Assembly (NCBI GenBank): GCA_963819645.1
Contig: CAWFWZ010000011.1
Coordinates: forward strand, 101,772-165,771
DNA length: 64,000 nucleotides
Reading direction: 5' to 3'
Source of the DNA: CAVVDY01 sp963819645
GTDB lineage: Bacteria; Acidobacteriota; Terriglobia; Terriglobales; Acidobacteriaceae
Shown here: positions 28,109 to 37,139 of the stretch, piece after piece
Position numbering within the stretch: the stretch's first letter is position 1
How the letters are laid out: each line of letters begins with the position of its first letter
Notes under the pieces: generated by a model
What the model saw: the letters and a program-made list of their open reading frames with translations, nothing else
Told to the model about the DNA's origin: nothing
The model's database searches: none
Program-made: the position numbers and the translations under genes

Positions 28109-29620
28109 CTACTTCCCCTCCGCCTTCAAATCGCTGACCAACCTCGTAAACGCCTTCTGATACGAATCGTGGTCCTTCCAATTGCTGAAGTCGGGAATGA
28201 AATACTCGCGTATCTCGCGCGCCGAATCCTTCCCTCGGTCCGCGTCGAAGCACTCCCACTCTCTGCAACGCGTCGATACGGCAACCAGGCGACCGGAAAC
28301 AGCATCTGCTGCTTCTCTTGCGCCTCGCGCTTGCGGGCCTTGGCGATTTCGGTCTGCACCCAATCGCTCGACATGCTGTCCTCCGACAGGATCAGCAGCA
28401 GCTTGTCATGCAGCCGGATGGCTTCGTCAATCTGCTCATGAATCTTCCGCCCGCCCCGGATGTCATGCGGCGCAAACCAGCAGCGCACGCCCTTGGCCTG
28501 CAGGTCGGCATAGAGCCGATCGGCAAACTCCTGGTCTTTGGTTGAATAGCTGATGAAGCAGGAGTAGAACTCCACCCGCGGTGCTCTCGCACTTTCGACA
28601 AAAGGCCAAACATAGTCGGGGAGACCGTACCTCGGATAAAGACTTCAGGCAAAGCGGCTTTAACGCGGTCGAGAAATCCACCGATCGGACCTGCGTCGGA
28701 GCACTTCTCGAGCCCTTCGCGTTTCGCAGATTAGCCGTGCGAGGACAGTCCGATTGAATTCAGCCTCGGATAAGTTCGCTTCCGAGAGATCGGCATCAAC
28801 GGTTAGCGTGTCAGAGAGCTTGGCCAGTGAAAGATCGGCACCACCCAGTCAGCGCCCCGAAGATGGCCATGGAAAGGTCCGCATGGTCTAACTGGGCAAG
28901 TCGCATCTTGGCATTACTCAATTTTGCGGCTTGTAGCTTCGCGAAGCTAAAATTGGCACCCAGAAGTATGGAGCCAGAAAACTTTGATTGCTCAAACCAT
29001 ATGAGAAAAATCGATGCCCTCAAGGGAGAGTCCACTTAGATCAATGCCACGCATTTCTGGTTCTGCACCGCGATGAGCGGTTTTCCATGTATTCCAGGCA
29101 TCCACGCCTCTTCGAATGATCGCTAGGGCGGAGTCCAAGCTATCGATTCGGCTCATCGAGCGGTTGAGGTCGACTATAACTTGAAGAGCGAGTTTGGAGG
29201 GGTCTCGGAACTTGTAAACAGTGTGGCGATTTTGCAGCTTTCCGCGGAAAGACTTCAATTTAGCAGTCTTCGGCGCGTCTTGCTCAACGTATTCGGGCAG
29301 GATAGGGACATCATCGGCACGCACATACACAAACGAAGACTTGCCAAGTCGGGAGCCCTCCTCGTACTCGGCCTCGGTGAAAGAGTAGTCGGCCCCCGGT
29401 ACCAAAGTTCCAATCGGTACCCCACGATGACTATCAGGACGTCGCTTTTCCGGACCTCATCCAGACACACATCTATTGGCGCCTCCGACCGGGCGCCAAA
29501 CAGCTCCATGGAACCATGCTGCAGGTGCATTCGATCGATGGCATCTATTACCGCCGATCGCTCCTCTTTGAGATCGGCGAATGTTCCGCAGATAAAGACG
29601 GATAGGTTAGCGCGGCCCAT
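28109..29620 (-). pseudogene. DUF4062 - pentapeptide repeat - TIR fusion, several frame changes
   Basis: From ATG 29620 the N-terminus is a DUF4062 domain: SVFICGTFADLKEERSAVID, APIDVCLDEVRKSDVLIVIV, then (after a shift near 29400) YSFTEAEYEEGSRLGKSSFV. A linker leads to pentapeptide repeats (GIDLSGLSLEGIDFS; after a shift near 29010, GSILLGANFSFAKLQAAKLS; after another near 28845, ADLSLAKLSDTLTVDADLS). A spacer (LPEVFIRGTVSP) precedes the TIR domain: EFYSCFISYSTKDQEFADRL, CWFAPHDIRGGRKIHEQIDE, ILSEDSMSSDWVQTEI (candidate catalytic Glu in WVQTE). A last shift near 28270 gives WECFDADRGKDSAREIREYF and the stop at 28109. Pentapeptide-TIR proteins are known; TIR domains often act as NAD-consuming effectors in defence. 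The gene may be dead, or the sequence faulty. Confidence 0.8.
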
Positions 29621-29683
29621 AATCCAGTCAAGTCAAGAAGCGTATCAGGGGGCCAAGAGCGCGACAACATGATAGTGGCAGTC

Positions 29684-30685
29684 TCAGGGCGCCCACGGCT
29701 CTCCGGTCCGTACGCGGGCAGTCTTCTCCGCGATTACTTGATTGAAGAAGTCACGAAAACGGCGACCCGAAGCTTCCAAGTCGTCCCACACAGTCTCTGG
29801 ACTAGTCGCAACGTCCTCGGTTTGCAGGAATTCTGCAAGAGCGTTGGACCATAGCATGCCGCCTATTTCCCGTCGGTACGCGTCGTAGATGAGGGTGTCG
29901 CAGAAGTCTGCGCCGTCGTATTTGCTAGATAGCTCGACGAAATAGCACAGTCCGCCAAAGAGACGTACAATCGCGTCCACGCGTCTTTTATCGTGTCGTC
30001 CGGCCAGAACAATCGAATGTTGATGCGGACCCTGCTGGCACGAGTTGAGGAAACGTTCGAGGACAAAAAGGTGAGCAACGCCCTTCTCGGTGCCATGCCG
30101 AACGTATTCCCGCACACGGTCGAACGCGTCCGCCAGCGCCACATTAACGCCGGTTTTGTAGGCCAGGCCCACGTATGCGATCTTTGCGGCAGTGCGCAGA
30201 CCAGCCTCAGAGCCAATCTCCATGAGATCGCCTCGGATATGAATTTCCGCTTTCTTGGGTGCGCCGGGGCCAGTCTCAGTGAAATCCTTTCCCTCCCGCA
30301 ATGCTGACTCCCGCAATTTCTCTTTCTGCCCATCCGTGAGGAATCGGTGCCAGAATTCTCTTTTGCCCTCCTTCCGCGGTTTTTCAGTTACTACCGGCTT
30401 AAGCCTAACGGTGCCATCGGAAAGAACTCTGGCCTGGTACTCATCTTCGTCTGTGATCGCTACTGCCTCCGTGTGTGGAACCTTCCCGTAGCGGTCGGGT
30501 ATTAGTAGCATCAAGCGAAGCGGCGTCAATTCCTTAATCAGCGGCTGCTCAAATTTTGAGAATCCGTGATTGCACGTATCACACGTTGCGTTCTTCACTA
30601 CAAGCAGGCCGCCCAGTGCGGCAGGAAACACATGTTCATCAGTTAGGTCCTGAGAATCCTGCAAGCAAAAGAGACACCGGGGCAT
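29684..30685 (-). CDS. HNH-type endonuclease domain protein
   Basis: This intact 333-residue protein begins MPRCLFCLQDSQDLTDEHVF followed by LGGLLVVKNATCDTCNHGFS. The CxxC, DEHVFP and CxxCN spacing is the zinc-binding HNH/HNH_5 pattern, with the His of DEHVFP as putative general base. The remaining ~280 residues are unrecognised. It lies 63 bases upstream of the DUF4062-TIR gene on the same strand, so both may form one transcription unit in an accessory island bounded by repeats. A defence role is inferred from this context, not proven. A plain restriction-like or housekeeping nuclease is the alternative. Confidence 0.8.
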   Translation of the reverse strand: MPRCLFCLQDSQDLTDEHVFPAALGGLLVVKNATCDTCNHGFSKFEQPLIKELTPLRLMLLIPDRYGKVPHTEAVAITDEDEYQARVLSDGTVRLKPVVTEKPRKEGKREFWHRFLTDGQKEKLRESALREGKDFTETGPGAPKKAEIHIRGDLMEIGSEAGLRTAAKIAYVGLAYKTGVNVALADAFDRVREYVRHGTEKGVAHLFVLERFLNSCQQGPHQHSIVLAGRHDKRRVDAIVRLFGGLCYFVELSSKYDGADFCDTLIYDAYRREIGGMLWSNALAEFLQTEDVATSPETVWDDLEASGRRFRDFFNQVIAEKTARVRTGEPWAP

Positions 30686-30769
30686 ACGACGAACGCTAGC
30701 AGATTCTGGTTAGGTCGCATAGTCAGGCATTCAGTGGCCGAACGCCTGGCGTCCACGTTCGCCCATCGT

Positions 30770-31115
30770 TTGGGCTAACTTGGGTGCGGAAGGTGCCGCC
30801 CCGGACGGGGCTCGGATGCACATTCTGATTGCGCATTTCCCATAGCTGAAGCTATGGGCTCCCGCCGTCTTGGGCTTCAGTTCGCGGGTGCGCGACTGAA
30901 GCCCCTCTTCTTTTCAAGGCGTCGTTCGGCCCGGCTCAAGCCGGGCCCTGATACAAAGCGAAGAACGCGAACATTGGTTCCCGACGTGTGGCCCACGTTT
31001 CCCCTCGGTCGGGAAATGTGGGTGTTACGCCCTCGCTGAAAACTAAAGTATTGAGGCGGCTTTGCTCGCCCACATTTGCCAAACGACGGCAAATATGGGC
31101 CACCCCGCACTTTCT
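30770..31115. repeat. Repeat-rich gap upstream of the HNH gene
   Basis: Elements are GCCGCCCCGGACGGGGC (~30802), CCCATAGCTGAAGCTATGGG (~30839-30858), CGGCTCAAGCCGGGCCC with TGATACAAAGC (~30931-30960), GGCCCACGTTTCCCCTC pairing with GGGAAATGTGGG, and CCCACATTTGCC pairing with GGCAAATATGGG (~31069-31103). The last hairpin recurs near 43.73 kb and 63.54 kb. No coding sequence is supported from 30686 to 31469. Confidence 0.75.
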
Positions 31116-31469
31116 CCCCGTCACACGCCCGTGTGACGTCGTCACAAGCGCGAACTGCAATGTTTTGCAATTTAGTAACTTCACTTTCGTAACGTCAGCC
31201 CGTCCCAAATCAACTGACTTCCGCTTGACGGGACAGTAGTCTTGAAACTGAGGAACAAAGAGTATTCGCTATTCGCCATTCGCTGTTCGCCGGAAACGCG
31301 CGAGAGACCGCTGGAAACTACCGCGTCAATGAGATTCGACGGATGTCATTATTCGAACCGTCGCAGGTGGAACACCCTTGCCATTTACCCCCTCTGGCGA
31401 ATGGCGAAAAGCGATTAGCGAATGGCGAAGAGCGATTCCAACAAGTTCATATCAGGAGCAATCATCACC

Positions 31470-32465
31470 ATGTCACAAAACTACTGCCACCACATCAACG
31501 CCGCCGGAGCCTTCTGTCGAGGCATTCCGCTGAAGAAGCGCGATTATTGTCAATGGCACCTGAACGAGACTGGCCGCCGCATGAAGGCTGCCCGCGAGCG
31601 TGCCCACTCCGAGCGCGTCACCCTGCAACTGCCGGTGCTCGACGATCTGCACGCGGTGCAGGTGAGCCTGATGCAACTGGGCGAGGCCATCGTGCATGAC
31701 GAGATCGACGAGCGCCGCGGACGCCTGTTGCTGGCCGTGCTGCGCCTGGCCGCCTCTAACCTCAAGGCCCAGGGCATCTGGCTCGACGAGGTGCAGAGGC
31801 AAGATGGCGACGACGTCTTATATATGTCGGAGAACGCCGACTTCGAGCAGCAATACGGTCTGCCCGAGGAGTTCGACCTCAGCGTCGATCCGGAAGTGGC
31901 CTTCCCGCCGATCCTCCCACTCAATCGAAACGACGGATTGAATGGGCCACCCGTTGCAATGTGTGAGAGTGACGATCTCCCGCGCAATCCAAATGACGGA
32001 TTGAGTGGAGCACCCGTTTTAGGAAGCGACGATCTGCGCGCGGGTGCCCCATACATTCCTTCGGTTGGAATGTATGGGAACGACGATCTACGCGTCAGGC
32101 TGGGACATATCTTGCGCGCCGCCGCCACGCCCATTCCCGGCACCGACTTTCAAGCGACCGCCGACGACATGGAACTGATGGAGGTCTATGAGCGCCAGGG
32201 TGAGCAGGCCGGCTTGCAGCGCGCGACGGTGCTCGAACGCAACCGCAAGCGTCGCGAGCGGCGCGAACAGCGCGTCCGCTACGAAGAGATGGCGCGCAAT
32301 CGCAACATTCAGTTGGCGGCCGAAAAGCTGTTTGTCGATCAGCAGCGCAAGGGTGGGGCTGTTCCTCAGGGCTCCGCCGAGGCACCAACCAACCGCAAGC
32401 CGCCGCAGTCAGAGGGTGAGAGCTGCCCGGATCGGGCGATTCAGGCGGGTACGGGAGCAGCGTAA
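31470..32465 (+). CDS. Cys/His-rich hypothetical protein with internal repeats
   Basis: I place the start at ATG 31470 (MSQNYCHHINAAGAFCRGIP), after AGGAG at ~31453. The N-terminus holds CxH, then C, then CQWH, a spacing suited to one zinc site. Similar short Cys/His heads occur in acidobacterial hypothetical proteins of unknown role. The middle (~150-210) is unusual: LNRNDGLNGPPVA and NPNDGLSGAPV with two ESDDL/GSDDL copies look like translated palindromic repeats inserted in frame. The C-terminal part is charged and probably helical (RATVLERNRKRRERREQRVR), then a Pro/Gly-rich tail. It has 331 residues and sits alone between repeat-rich gaps. Confidence 0.6.
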   Translation: MSQNYCHHINAAGAFCRGIPLKKRDYCQWHLNETGRRMKAARERAHSERVTLQLPVLDDLHAVQVSLMQLGEAIVHDEIDERRGRLLLAVLRLAASNLKAQGIWLDEVQRQDGDDVLYMSENADFEQQYGLPEEFDLSVDPEVAFPPILPLNRNDGLNGPPVAMCESDDLPRNPNDGLSGAPVLGSDDLRAGAPYIPSVGMYGNDDLRVRLGHILRAAATPIPGTDFQATADDMELMEVYERQGEQAGLQRATVLERNRKRRERREQRVRYEEMARNRNIQLAAEKLFVDQQRKGGAVPQGSAEAPTNRKPPQSEGESCPDRAIQAGTGAA

Positions 32466-32639
32466 GTGCCTAGAGAATCAATAATTTAATTTTAAGTAGC
32501 TGTAGAAACAATAATTTAGGAGAGAAAACGAGGCTAAGTTTAAGATTCTAAAGAATCGGAGAAGAGTTTTTCGGAGGCTTGCTGGGGACGGTAGTGATGC
32601 ACGAAGCCAGGAGCAACTAGGGGGAAGCCAACTGCAGAT

Positions 32640-32850
32640 CCCTCGGCTCCGCTCGGGATGACACCCGTAAAAAGTCGGGATGACACCCGTTGAAGTCGGG
32701 ATGACACCCGTGAAGCGGGTGACAGCTGAGCGGGGCTGGGCGGAGCTGGCGGGGCTGGAAGCTGGTGGCTGGGAGCTGGAGAGCTGGTGGCTGGGAGCTG
32801 GGGTCCAAGAGCAGATCCCTCGCCCGACGGAGCGGGCTCGTGATGACAAA
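32640..32850. repeat. Tandem and dispersed repeats
   Basis: CGGGATGACACCCGT occurs three times in tandem (~32655-32712, unit ~21 bases); each copy can fold on itself. GGTGGCTGGGAGCTGG then occurs twice (~32763 and ~32787). Copies of GCAGATCCCTCG lie near 32634 and 32813, part of a dispersed family. The 32466-33047 gap has no gene. Confidence 0.8.
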
Positions 32851-33047
32851 CCATAAGGAGGGTGTAAGCCCGATTGACAGGCAGTCGCAAACTGCTACTC
32901 TGGAGACTGCGAAGTTGAGGCGCTTGGAAGGCGTGACACCGAGCGAAGCCGAGGCGGGGAGCCTTCCGCCGAAATCCCGAGCCGAAGCGAGGGAACCAAG
33001 AGCCAACAACATTCGAGCCGAAGTCTGTCGAGGTACATCCAATCGTT

Positions 33048-34040
33048 ATGCGTTCCCTGCGTCGATATCTGCGTTTTATGACTGCCGTGCAACTGCTTCC
33101 CGCCCTCGAGAGCGGTGAGGAGACCCTGGTTGGCGGACAGGCCGTGCTGGAAGGCGTGATGATGCGCTCGCCGCACGCGTGGGGAATTTCCGTACGCAAG
33201 CCGGATGGCACGATTTCGACGCACTCGGAGCCGCTGGAGCGCCTGTCGGAGAAGCATAAGTGGATGGGCTGGCCCGTAATTCGCGGCGTCATGACGCTGG
33301 GGCAGGCGATGAAGCTGGGCTTCCGCGCGCTGCGCTACTCGGCCGACATTGCCATGGACGCGCTACGGCCGGCGGAAGAGCAGGGCAAGCCGAAAGAAGA
33401 GATGAGCAGCTGGGCGATGGCGCTCAACATCATCGTCTCGGTGGGCTTTTTCATTGCGCTGTACAAGTTTGTGCCGCTGGTGGCGGCGACCAAGCTGAAG
33501 AATGTGTACCCGGTGTTCGGGAACCAGGTGCTGTTCAACCTGGTGGATGGAGTGATCCGCATTGCGCTGTTCCTGTTGTTCATCTGGGGAACGTCGCTGC
33601 TGCCCGACCTGCGGCGCGTGTATCAGTATCACGGCGCCGAGCATAAGACGGTGTTCGCCTTCGAGTCGCACGATCCGCTGACCGCGAAGAACGTGCAGGC
33701 CTATTCGACCTATCACCCACGTTGTGGGACCAGCTTCCTGATGACGGTGATGCTGATTTGCATCGCGGTGTACATGCTGTTTCCGGTGCATGGATTCTGG
33801 GCGAAGTTCGCGTTGCGCATTGTGCTGCTGCCGGTGATCGCAGGCGTTTCGTACGAGCTGATTCGCTTTGCCGCCAAGCATGGCTCTTCTTTATTCGCGC
33901 TCATGACCAAGCCGGGAATGTGGTTGCAGCGGATAACGACGCAGCCTCCGGATGACACTCAGGTCGAGTGCGCCATCACCGCGCTGAACGAAGCCATGGA
34001 GCTGGAAAAAGTTCGCGGCGGCGAACTGGTGATTGCCTAG
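33048..34040 (+). CDS. DUF1385 integral membrane protein
   Basis: This intact 330-residue protein has the DUF1385 signature GGQAVLEGVMMRSPHAWGIS near residue 25, then KWMGWPVIRGVMTLGQAM, several membrane helices (ALNIIVSVGFFIALYKFVPL; ALFLLFIWGTSLLPD; MLICIAVYMLFPVHGF), and the loop YHGAEHKTVFAFES with YHPRCGTSFLMTV. The conserved His/Cys residues suggest a metal site, but no function is established. Family members often sit beside prfA and prmC, as here, and this gene is probably linked to that cluster despite the intervening toxin-antitoxin pair. ATG 33078 is an alternative start. Confidence 0.93.
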   Translation: MRSLRRYLRFMTAVQLLPALESGEETLVGGQAVLEGVMMRSPHAWGISVRKPDGTISTHSEPLERLSEKHKWMGWPVIRGVMTLGQAMKLGFRALRYSADIAMDALRPAEEQGKPKEEMSSWAMALNIIVSVGFFIALYKFVPLVAATKLKNVYPVFGNQVLFNLVDGVIRIALFLLFIWGTSLLPDLRRVYQYHGAEHKTVFAFESHDPLTAKNVQAYSTYHPRCGTSFLMTVMLICIAVYMLFPVHGFWAKFALRIVLLPVIAGVSYELIRFAAKHGSSLFALMTKPGMWLQRITTQPPDDTQVECAITALNEAMELEKVRGGELVIA

Positions 34041-34117
34041 CGGCTCCCGCCGCGAAGAACTCCGCACCAACACTAGCCGCGAGAGGCAACCCGGTAATGC
34101 AGTGGTAAAATGTGTTC

Positions 34118-34423
34118 ATGGCGAGCACACGCACCACGACCTTCAGTATCCGGCTGAAACCCGAAACAAAGAAGAAGCTGTCGAAGCTGGCGAAGGCGTC
34201 CGGGCGAAGCGCGAACTTTCTGATTACAGACGCTGTAGAGTCGTATGTAGAGGATCAAGAACGTCTTCGAGCAGAGATTCGAGCGGCCGAACATGATATC
34301 GCAGCTGGGCACTACATCAAAGATGAGGACATGAAGGCGTGGCTGCTCTCCTGGGGAACGGAGAATGAGCTACCACTTCCGAAATGCGTCTGCGGGAAAC
34401 ATCATGACGGCGAAGCGGCGTGA
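34118..34423 (+). CDS. Ribbon-helix-helix antitoxin (CopG/ParD-like)
   Basis: The ~101-residue protein starts MASTRTTTFSIRLKPETKKK; an ATG six bases upstream is an alternative. TTFSIRLKPETKKKLSKLAK and SGRSANFLITDAVESYVED are the beta-strand and two helices of a ribbon-helix-helix DNA-binding domain. The C-terminal tail (IKDEDMKAWLLSWGTENELP) would bind and neutralise the toxin. Its stop overlaps the toxin start (GTGA). In such pairs the antitoxin or the complex represses its own promoter, expected in the 34041-34110 gap. Confidence 0.9.
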   Translation: MASTRTTTFSIRLKPETKKKLSKLAKASGRSANFLITDAVESYVEDQERLRAEIRAAEHDIAAGHYIKDEDMKAWLLSWGTENELPLPKCVCGKHHDGEAA

Positions 34424-34740
34424 AAGGGGAGTCGCTCGAAGAGCAACGCCCGGAGTTGGAAGTCGTCTGGTCAAGGCAAGCCTTATGCCGCCTTCGTGAG
34501 ATCCACAGATATGTGGCTGCAGACAAGCCTCGAGCAGCCGACCGACTGTCTTCGCGGATTGTGAGCGTAATTACGACGCTCAGGAAGTATCCCTACATTG
34601 GGCGTGCAGGAGCCGAGCCCGGAGTTCGGGAGTTGGTCATCGGAGGCACGCCTTACATCGTGTCCTACAAGGCGGGTCGCAAGCGAGTCAGAATACTGAC
34701 GATTTGGCACGGCGCGCAGGAGAGAAGCATCAGTCGTTAA
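34420..34740 (+). CDS. RelE/ParE-family toxin
   Basis: This 106-residue protein starts at GTG 34420, overlapping the antitoxin stop. EVVWSRQALCRLREIHRYVA, ADRLSSRIVSVITTLRKYPY, GRAGAEPGVRELVIGGTPYI and RVRILTIWHGAQE follow the ParE/RelE fold, including the usual IxxLxxxP and RELxxxxYxxxY-like segments. ParE members poison gyrase, while RelE members cut mRNA on the ribosome. This sequence is closer in pattern to ParE, but the target is uncertain. It ends 15 bases before prfA, so readthrough into an essential gene is possible. Confidence 0.9.
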   Translation: MKGESLEEQRPELEVVWSRQALCRLREIHRYVAADKPRAADRLSSRIVSVITTLRKYPYIGRAGAEPGVRELVIGGTPYIVSYKAGRKRVRILTIWHGAQERSISR

Positions 34741-34755
34741 GCACACGGGTAATCT

Positions 34756-35836
34756 ATGTTTGAGCGTTTAGAACAAACCGAAGCGAAATACGAAGAGCTG
34801 ACACAACTGTTAGCTTCGCCGGAGATCGTCTCCGACTCATCGCGCTATCAGAAGACTGCGAAGGCGCACAGCGAGTTGCAGGCGATCGTCGAGAAGTATC
34901 GCGAGTACAAAGACCTGACACGCGGCATTGGCGAGAGCAAGGCGATGCTCGTGGACGAGAGCGATCCCGAGATGCGCGCCTAGGCGCAGGAGGAACTCGA
35001 TCGCCTGCGAAGAGCGCGTTGGCACCGTCGAGGAAGAGTTGAAGGTGCTGCTGCTGCCTAAGGATCCGAATGACGAGAAGAACGTCGTGCTGGAAATCCG
35101 CGCGGGAACTGGCGGCGATGAAGCCACGCTGTTTGCGGCGGAGATCTTCCGCATGTACAACCGCTATGCCGAGTCGCAGCGCTGGAAGGTGGAAGTGCTC
35201 TCCAGTTCGGACTCGAGTGTTGGCGGACTGAAGGAAGTCATCGCCATCATCGAAGGTCAACGCGTGTATTCGCGCATGAAGTATGAGAGCGGAGTGCATC
35301 GCGTGCAGCGTGTTCCGCAGACGGAGACGCAAGGTCGCGTGCACACTTCGGCGGTAACGGTCGCGGTCATGCCGGAAGCGGAAGATGTGGATATCAAGAT
35401 CGAGGCCAAAGACATTCGCATCGACACCTTCTGCTCGTCGGGTCCAGGCGGACAGTCGGTGAACACGACGTATTCGGCGGTGCGTATCACGCACTTGCCG
35501 ACGAATACGGTTGTCAGCTGCCAGGATGAGAAGTCGCAGATCAAGAACCGCGAAAAGGGAATGCGCGTGCTGCGCGCCCGCCTCTACGAGCAGGAGCAGC
35601 AGAAGCAGCAGGATGCGCTGGCCAAAGAGCGTAAGGCGATGGTCGGCTCGGGCGATCGTAGCGAGAAGATTAGGACATACAACTTCCCGCAGAATCGCGT
35701 GACCGATCACCGCATCGGCTTTACCGCGCATCAGTTGCCCGAGTTCATGGACGGTCGCTTGCAGCCGATGATCGATGCGCTGGTCACGCACTTCCAGTCC
35801 GAGAAGCTGAAGCAGGAATCGGAAGTGCTGGCGTAA
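34756..35836 (+). pseudogene. prfA: Peptide chain release factor 1, in-frame TAG plus frame change
   Basis: RF1 ends translation at UAA and UAG. The N-terminus (MFERLEQTEAKYEELTQLLA) is normal. At 34981-34983 a TAG replaces a sense codon after DPEMRA, and about 25 bases later one extra base (CTGCGAAGAG) shifts the frame. The second frame gives ERVGTVEEELKVLLLPKDPN, RAGTGGDEATLFAAEIFRMY, the codon-recognition region RVPQTETQGRVHTSA, the catalytic GGQ in SGPGGQSVNTTYSAVR, and the C-terminal ITDHRIGFT-like segment. The joined length (~360 codons) is standard. RF1 is essential, so error is likely; an autoregulatory stop is discussed in findings. Confidence 0.93.
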
Positions 35837-35837
35837 T

Positions 35838-35970
35838 TGGTAGAGCGGCGCTTCAGCGCCGCGTCCACGTTGCCGTATAAGATCTGGGGCTGATTGTCCG
35901 CTGCTCGCAACGGACAATCAGCCTTCATTTGAAAGGGTCCCATGACGCGGTGCTGAAGCGCCGCTCTACC
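35838..35970. repeat. Nested inverted repeats between prfA and prmC
   Basis: The outer arms are GGTAGAGCGGCGCTTCAGCG (from ~35839) and GCTGAAGCGCCGCTCTACC (to ~35970). Inside them, GGCTGATTGTCCG (35888-35900) and CGGACAATCAGCC (35911-35923) form a perfect 13-base-pair hairpin with a ten-base loop, followed by TTCATTT. The inner hairpin could act as a terminator for prfA. A similar outer-arm pair lies at ~62352-62540. Confidence 0.8.
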
Positions 35971-35982
35971 CAAGCTACCTCT

Positions 35983-36964
35983 GTGCAACTGAAAGCTGCG
36001 CTAACGTCGGCGGTCGAGCGGCTCGAAGCCGCCGACATTGGCTCGCCACGTCTGAATGCCGAGACGCTGCTGATGTTCGTGCTCGGCGTCAATCGCGCTT
36101 ATCTTTACGCTCATCCTGAGCTGGAGCTCAATCCTAACGAGCAAATCGCGCTATGACGATGTCGTCGCGCAACGCTCGACGGGAATGCCGTCGCAGTACA
36201 TCACTGGACATCAGGAGTTTTGGGGACTGGACTTCGTCGTCACGCCTGCGGTGCTCATTCCACGTCCCGAGACTGAGCACCTGGTCGAGACTGTTCTGGA
36301 GATCATCGCGCGAGCAGCATGAGCAGTCTGGCTGCGAAGCTCACGCATCGTTGACGTGGGAACCGGCTCAGGCTGCGTCGCGCTGGCACTGGCAAACGAG
36401 CTGCCGTTCGCGCGAGGTATACGCGACGGATATTTCGCCCGATGCACTGGAGATCGCGAGGGCCAACGCAGCTCGCTTGCAACTGCGACAAGCCGAGTGC
36501 AGTTTCTGCATTGCGACGTGCTGAAACCGATGCTTAGTCGAAGCTATAGCGGTCCTTCCACTCGGATTGACGTCCTCGCTCAGGAAGCTGAGTCTTCACG
36601 ATTTCGATTTCGTGGTCAGCAATCCTCCGTATGTCGCCTATCAGCGAAGCCGACAAAGTTCAGCGATCGGTTAAGGAGTTTGAGCCGCAGGTCGCCGTCT
36701 TTGCCGGCGAGCACGGATTGGATGTCATCATCCGGCTGATTGCCGAAGCTCACGCAGCGCTTAAGAGTGGAGGCTGGTTGGCGATGGAGATTGGTTATTC
36801 CATGCGCGATCAGGTGCTGGCGATTGCTGAATCCCACATTGTGGGATGATGTTCGGGTCGTGCCGGATTTGCAGGGAATTCCGCGAGTGATTGCGGCAAG
36901 GAAGCTTCATCCCGGCGAGGACAAGAAAGCAGGTCCCTCGACGGCTGAGGCCGTCTCGGGATGA
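35983..36964 (+). pseudogene. prmC: Release-factor glutamine methyltransferase PrmC, multiply frameshifted
   Basis: PrmC methylates the GGQ glutamine of RF1 and RF2 using S-adenosylmethionine. GTG 35983 begins VQLKAALTSAVERLEAADIG. At least five frame changes follow. The recognisable pieces in order are AETLLMFVLGVNRAYLYAHP, then MPSQYITGHQEFWGLDF and LIPRPETEHLVETVLE, then RIVDVGTGSGCVALALANEL (SAM loop), EVYATDISPDALEIARANAA, FDFVVSNPPYV (catalytic NPPY), KVQRSVKEFEPQVAVFAGEH, and VRVVPDLQGIPRVIAARKL. All family landmarks are present in order, so the gene is either freshly decayed or badly sequenced. Its end runs into a GGTCCCTCG-type dispersed repeat. Confidence 0.88.
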
Positions 36965-37139
36965 CAAGAAAAGGGAAGCCGCACCTTGTCGGCATGACTG
37001 AAGTCAGGCCCTGATACAAAGCGGAGAATGCTGAGTCGCAGCGCGATGCCGAGGTGATCCACCAATGCTTCTGTATCCGCCGCAACTGCCGCAATAGACT
37101 CGAACCAGAATTCCGCACTCCGACGCACAATAGCCCCCG

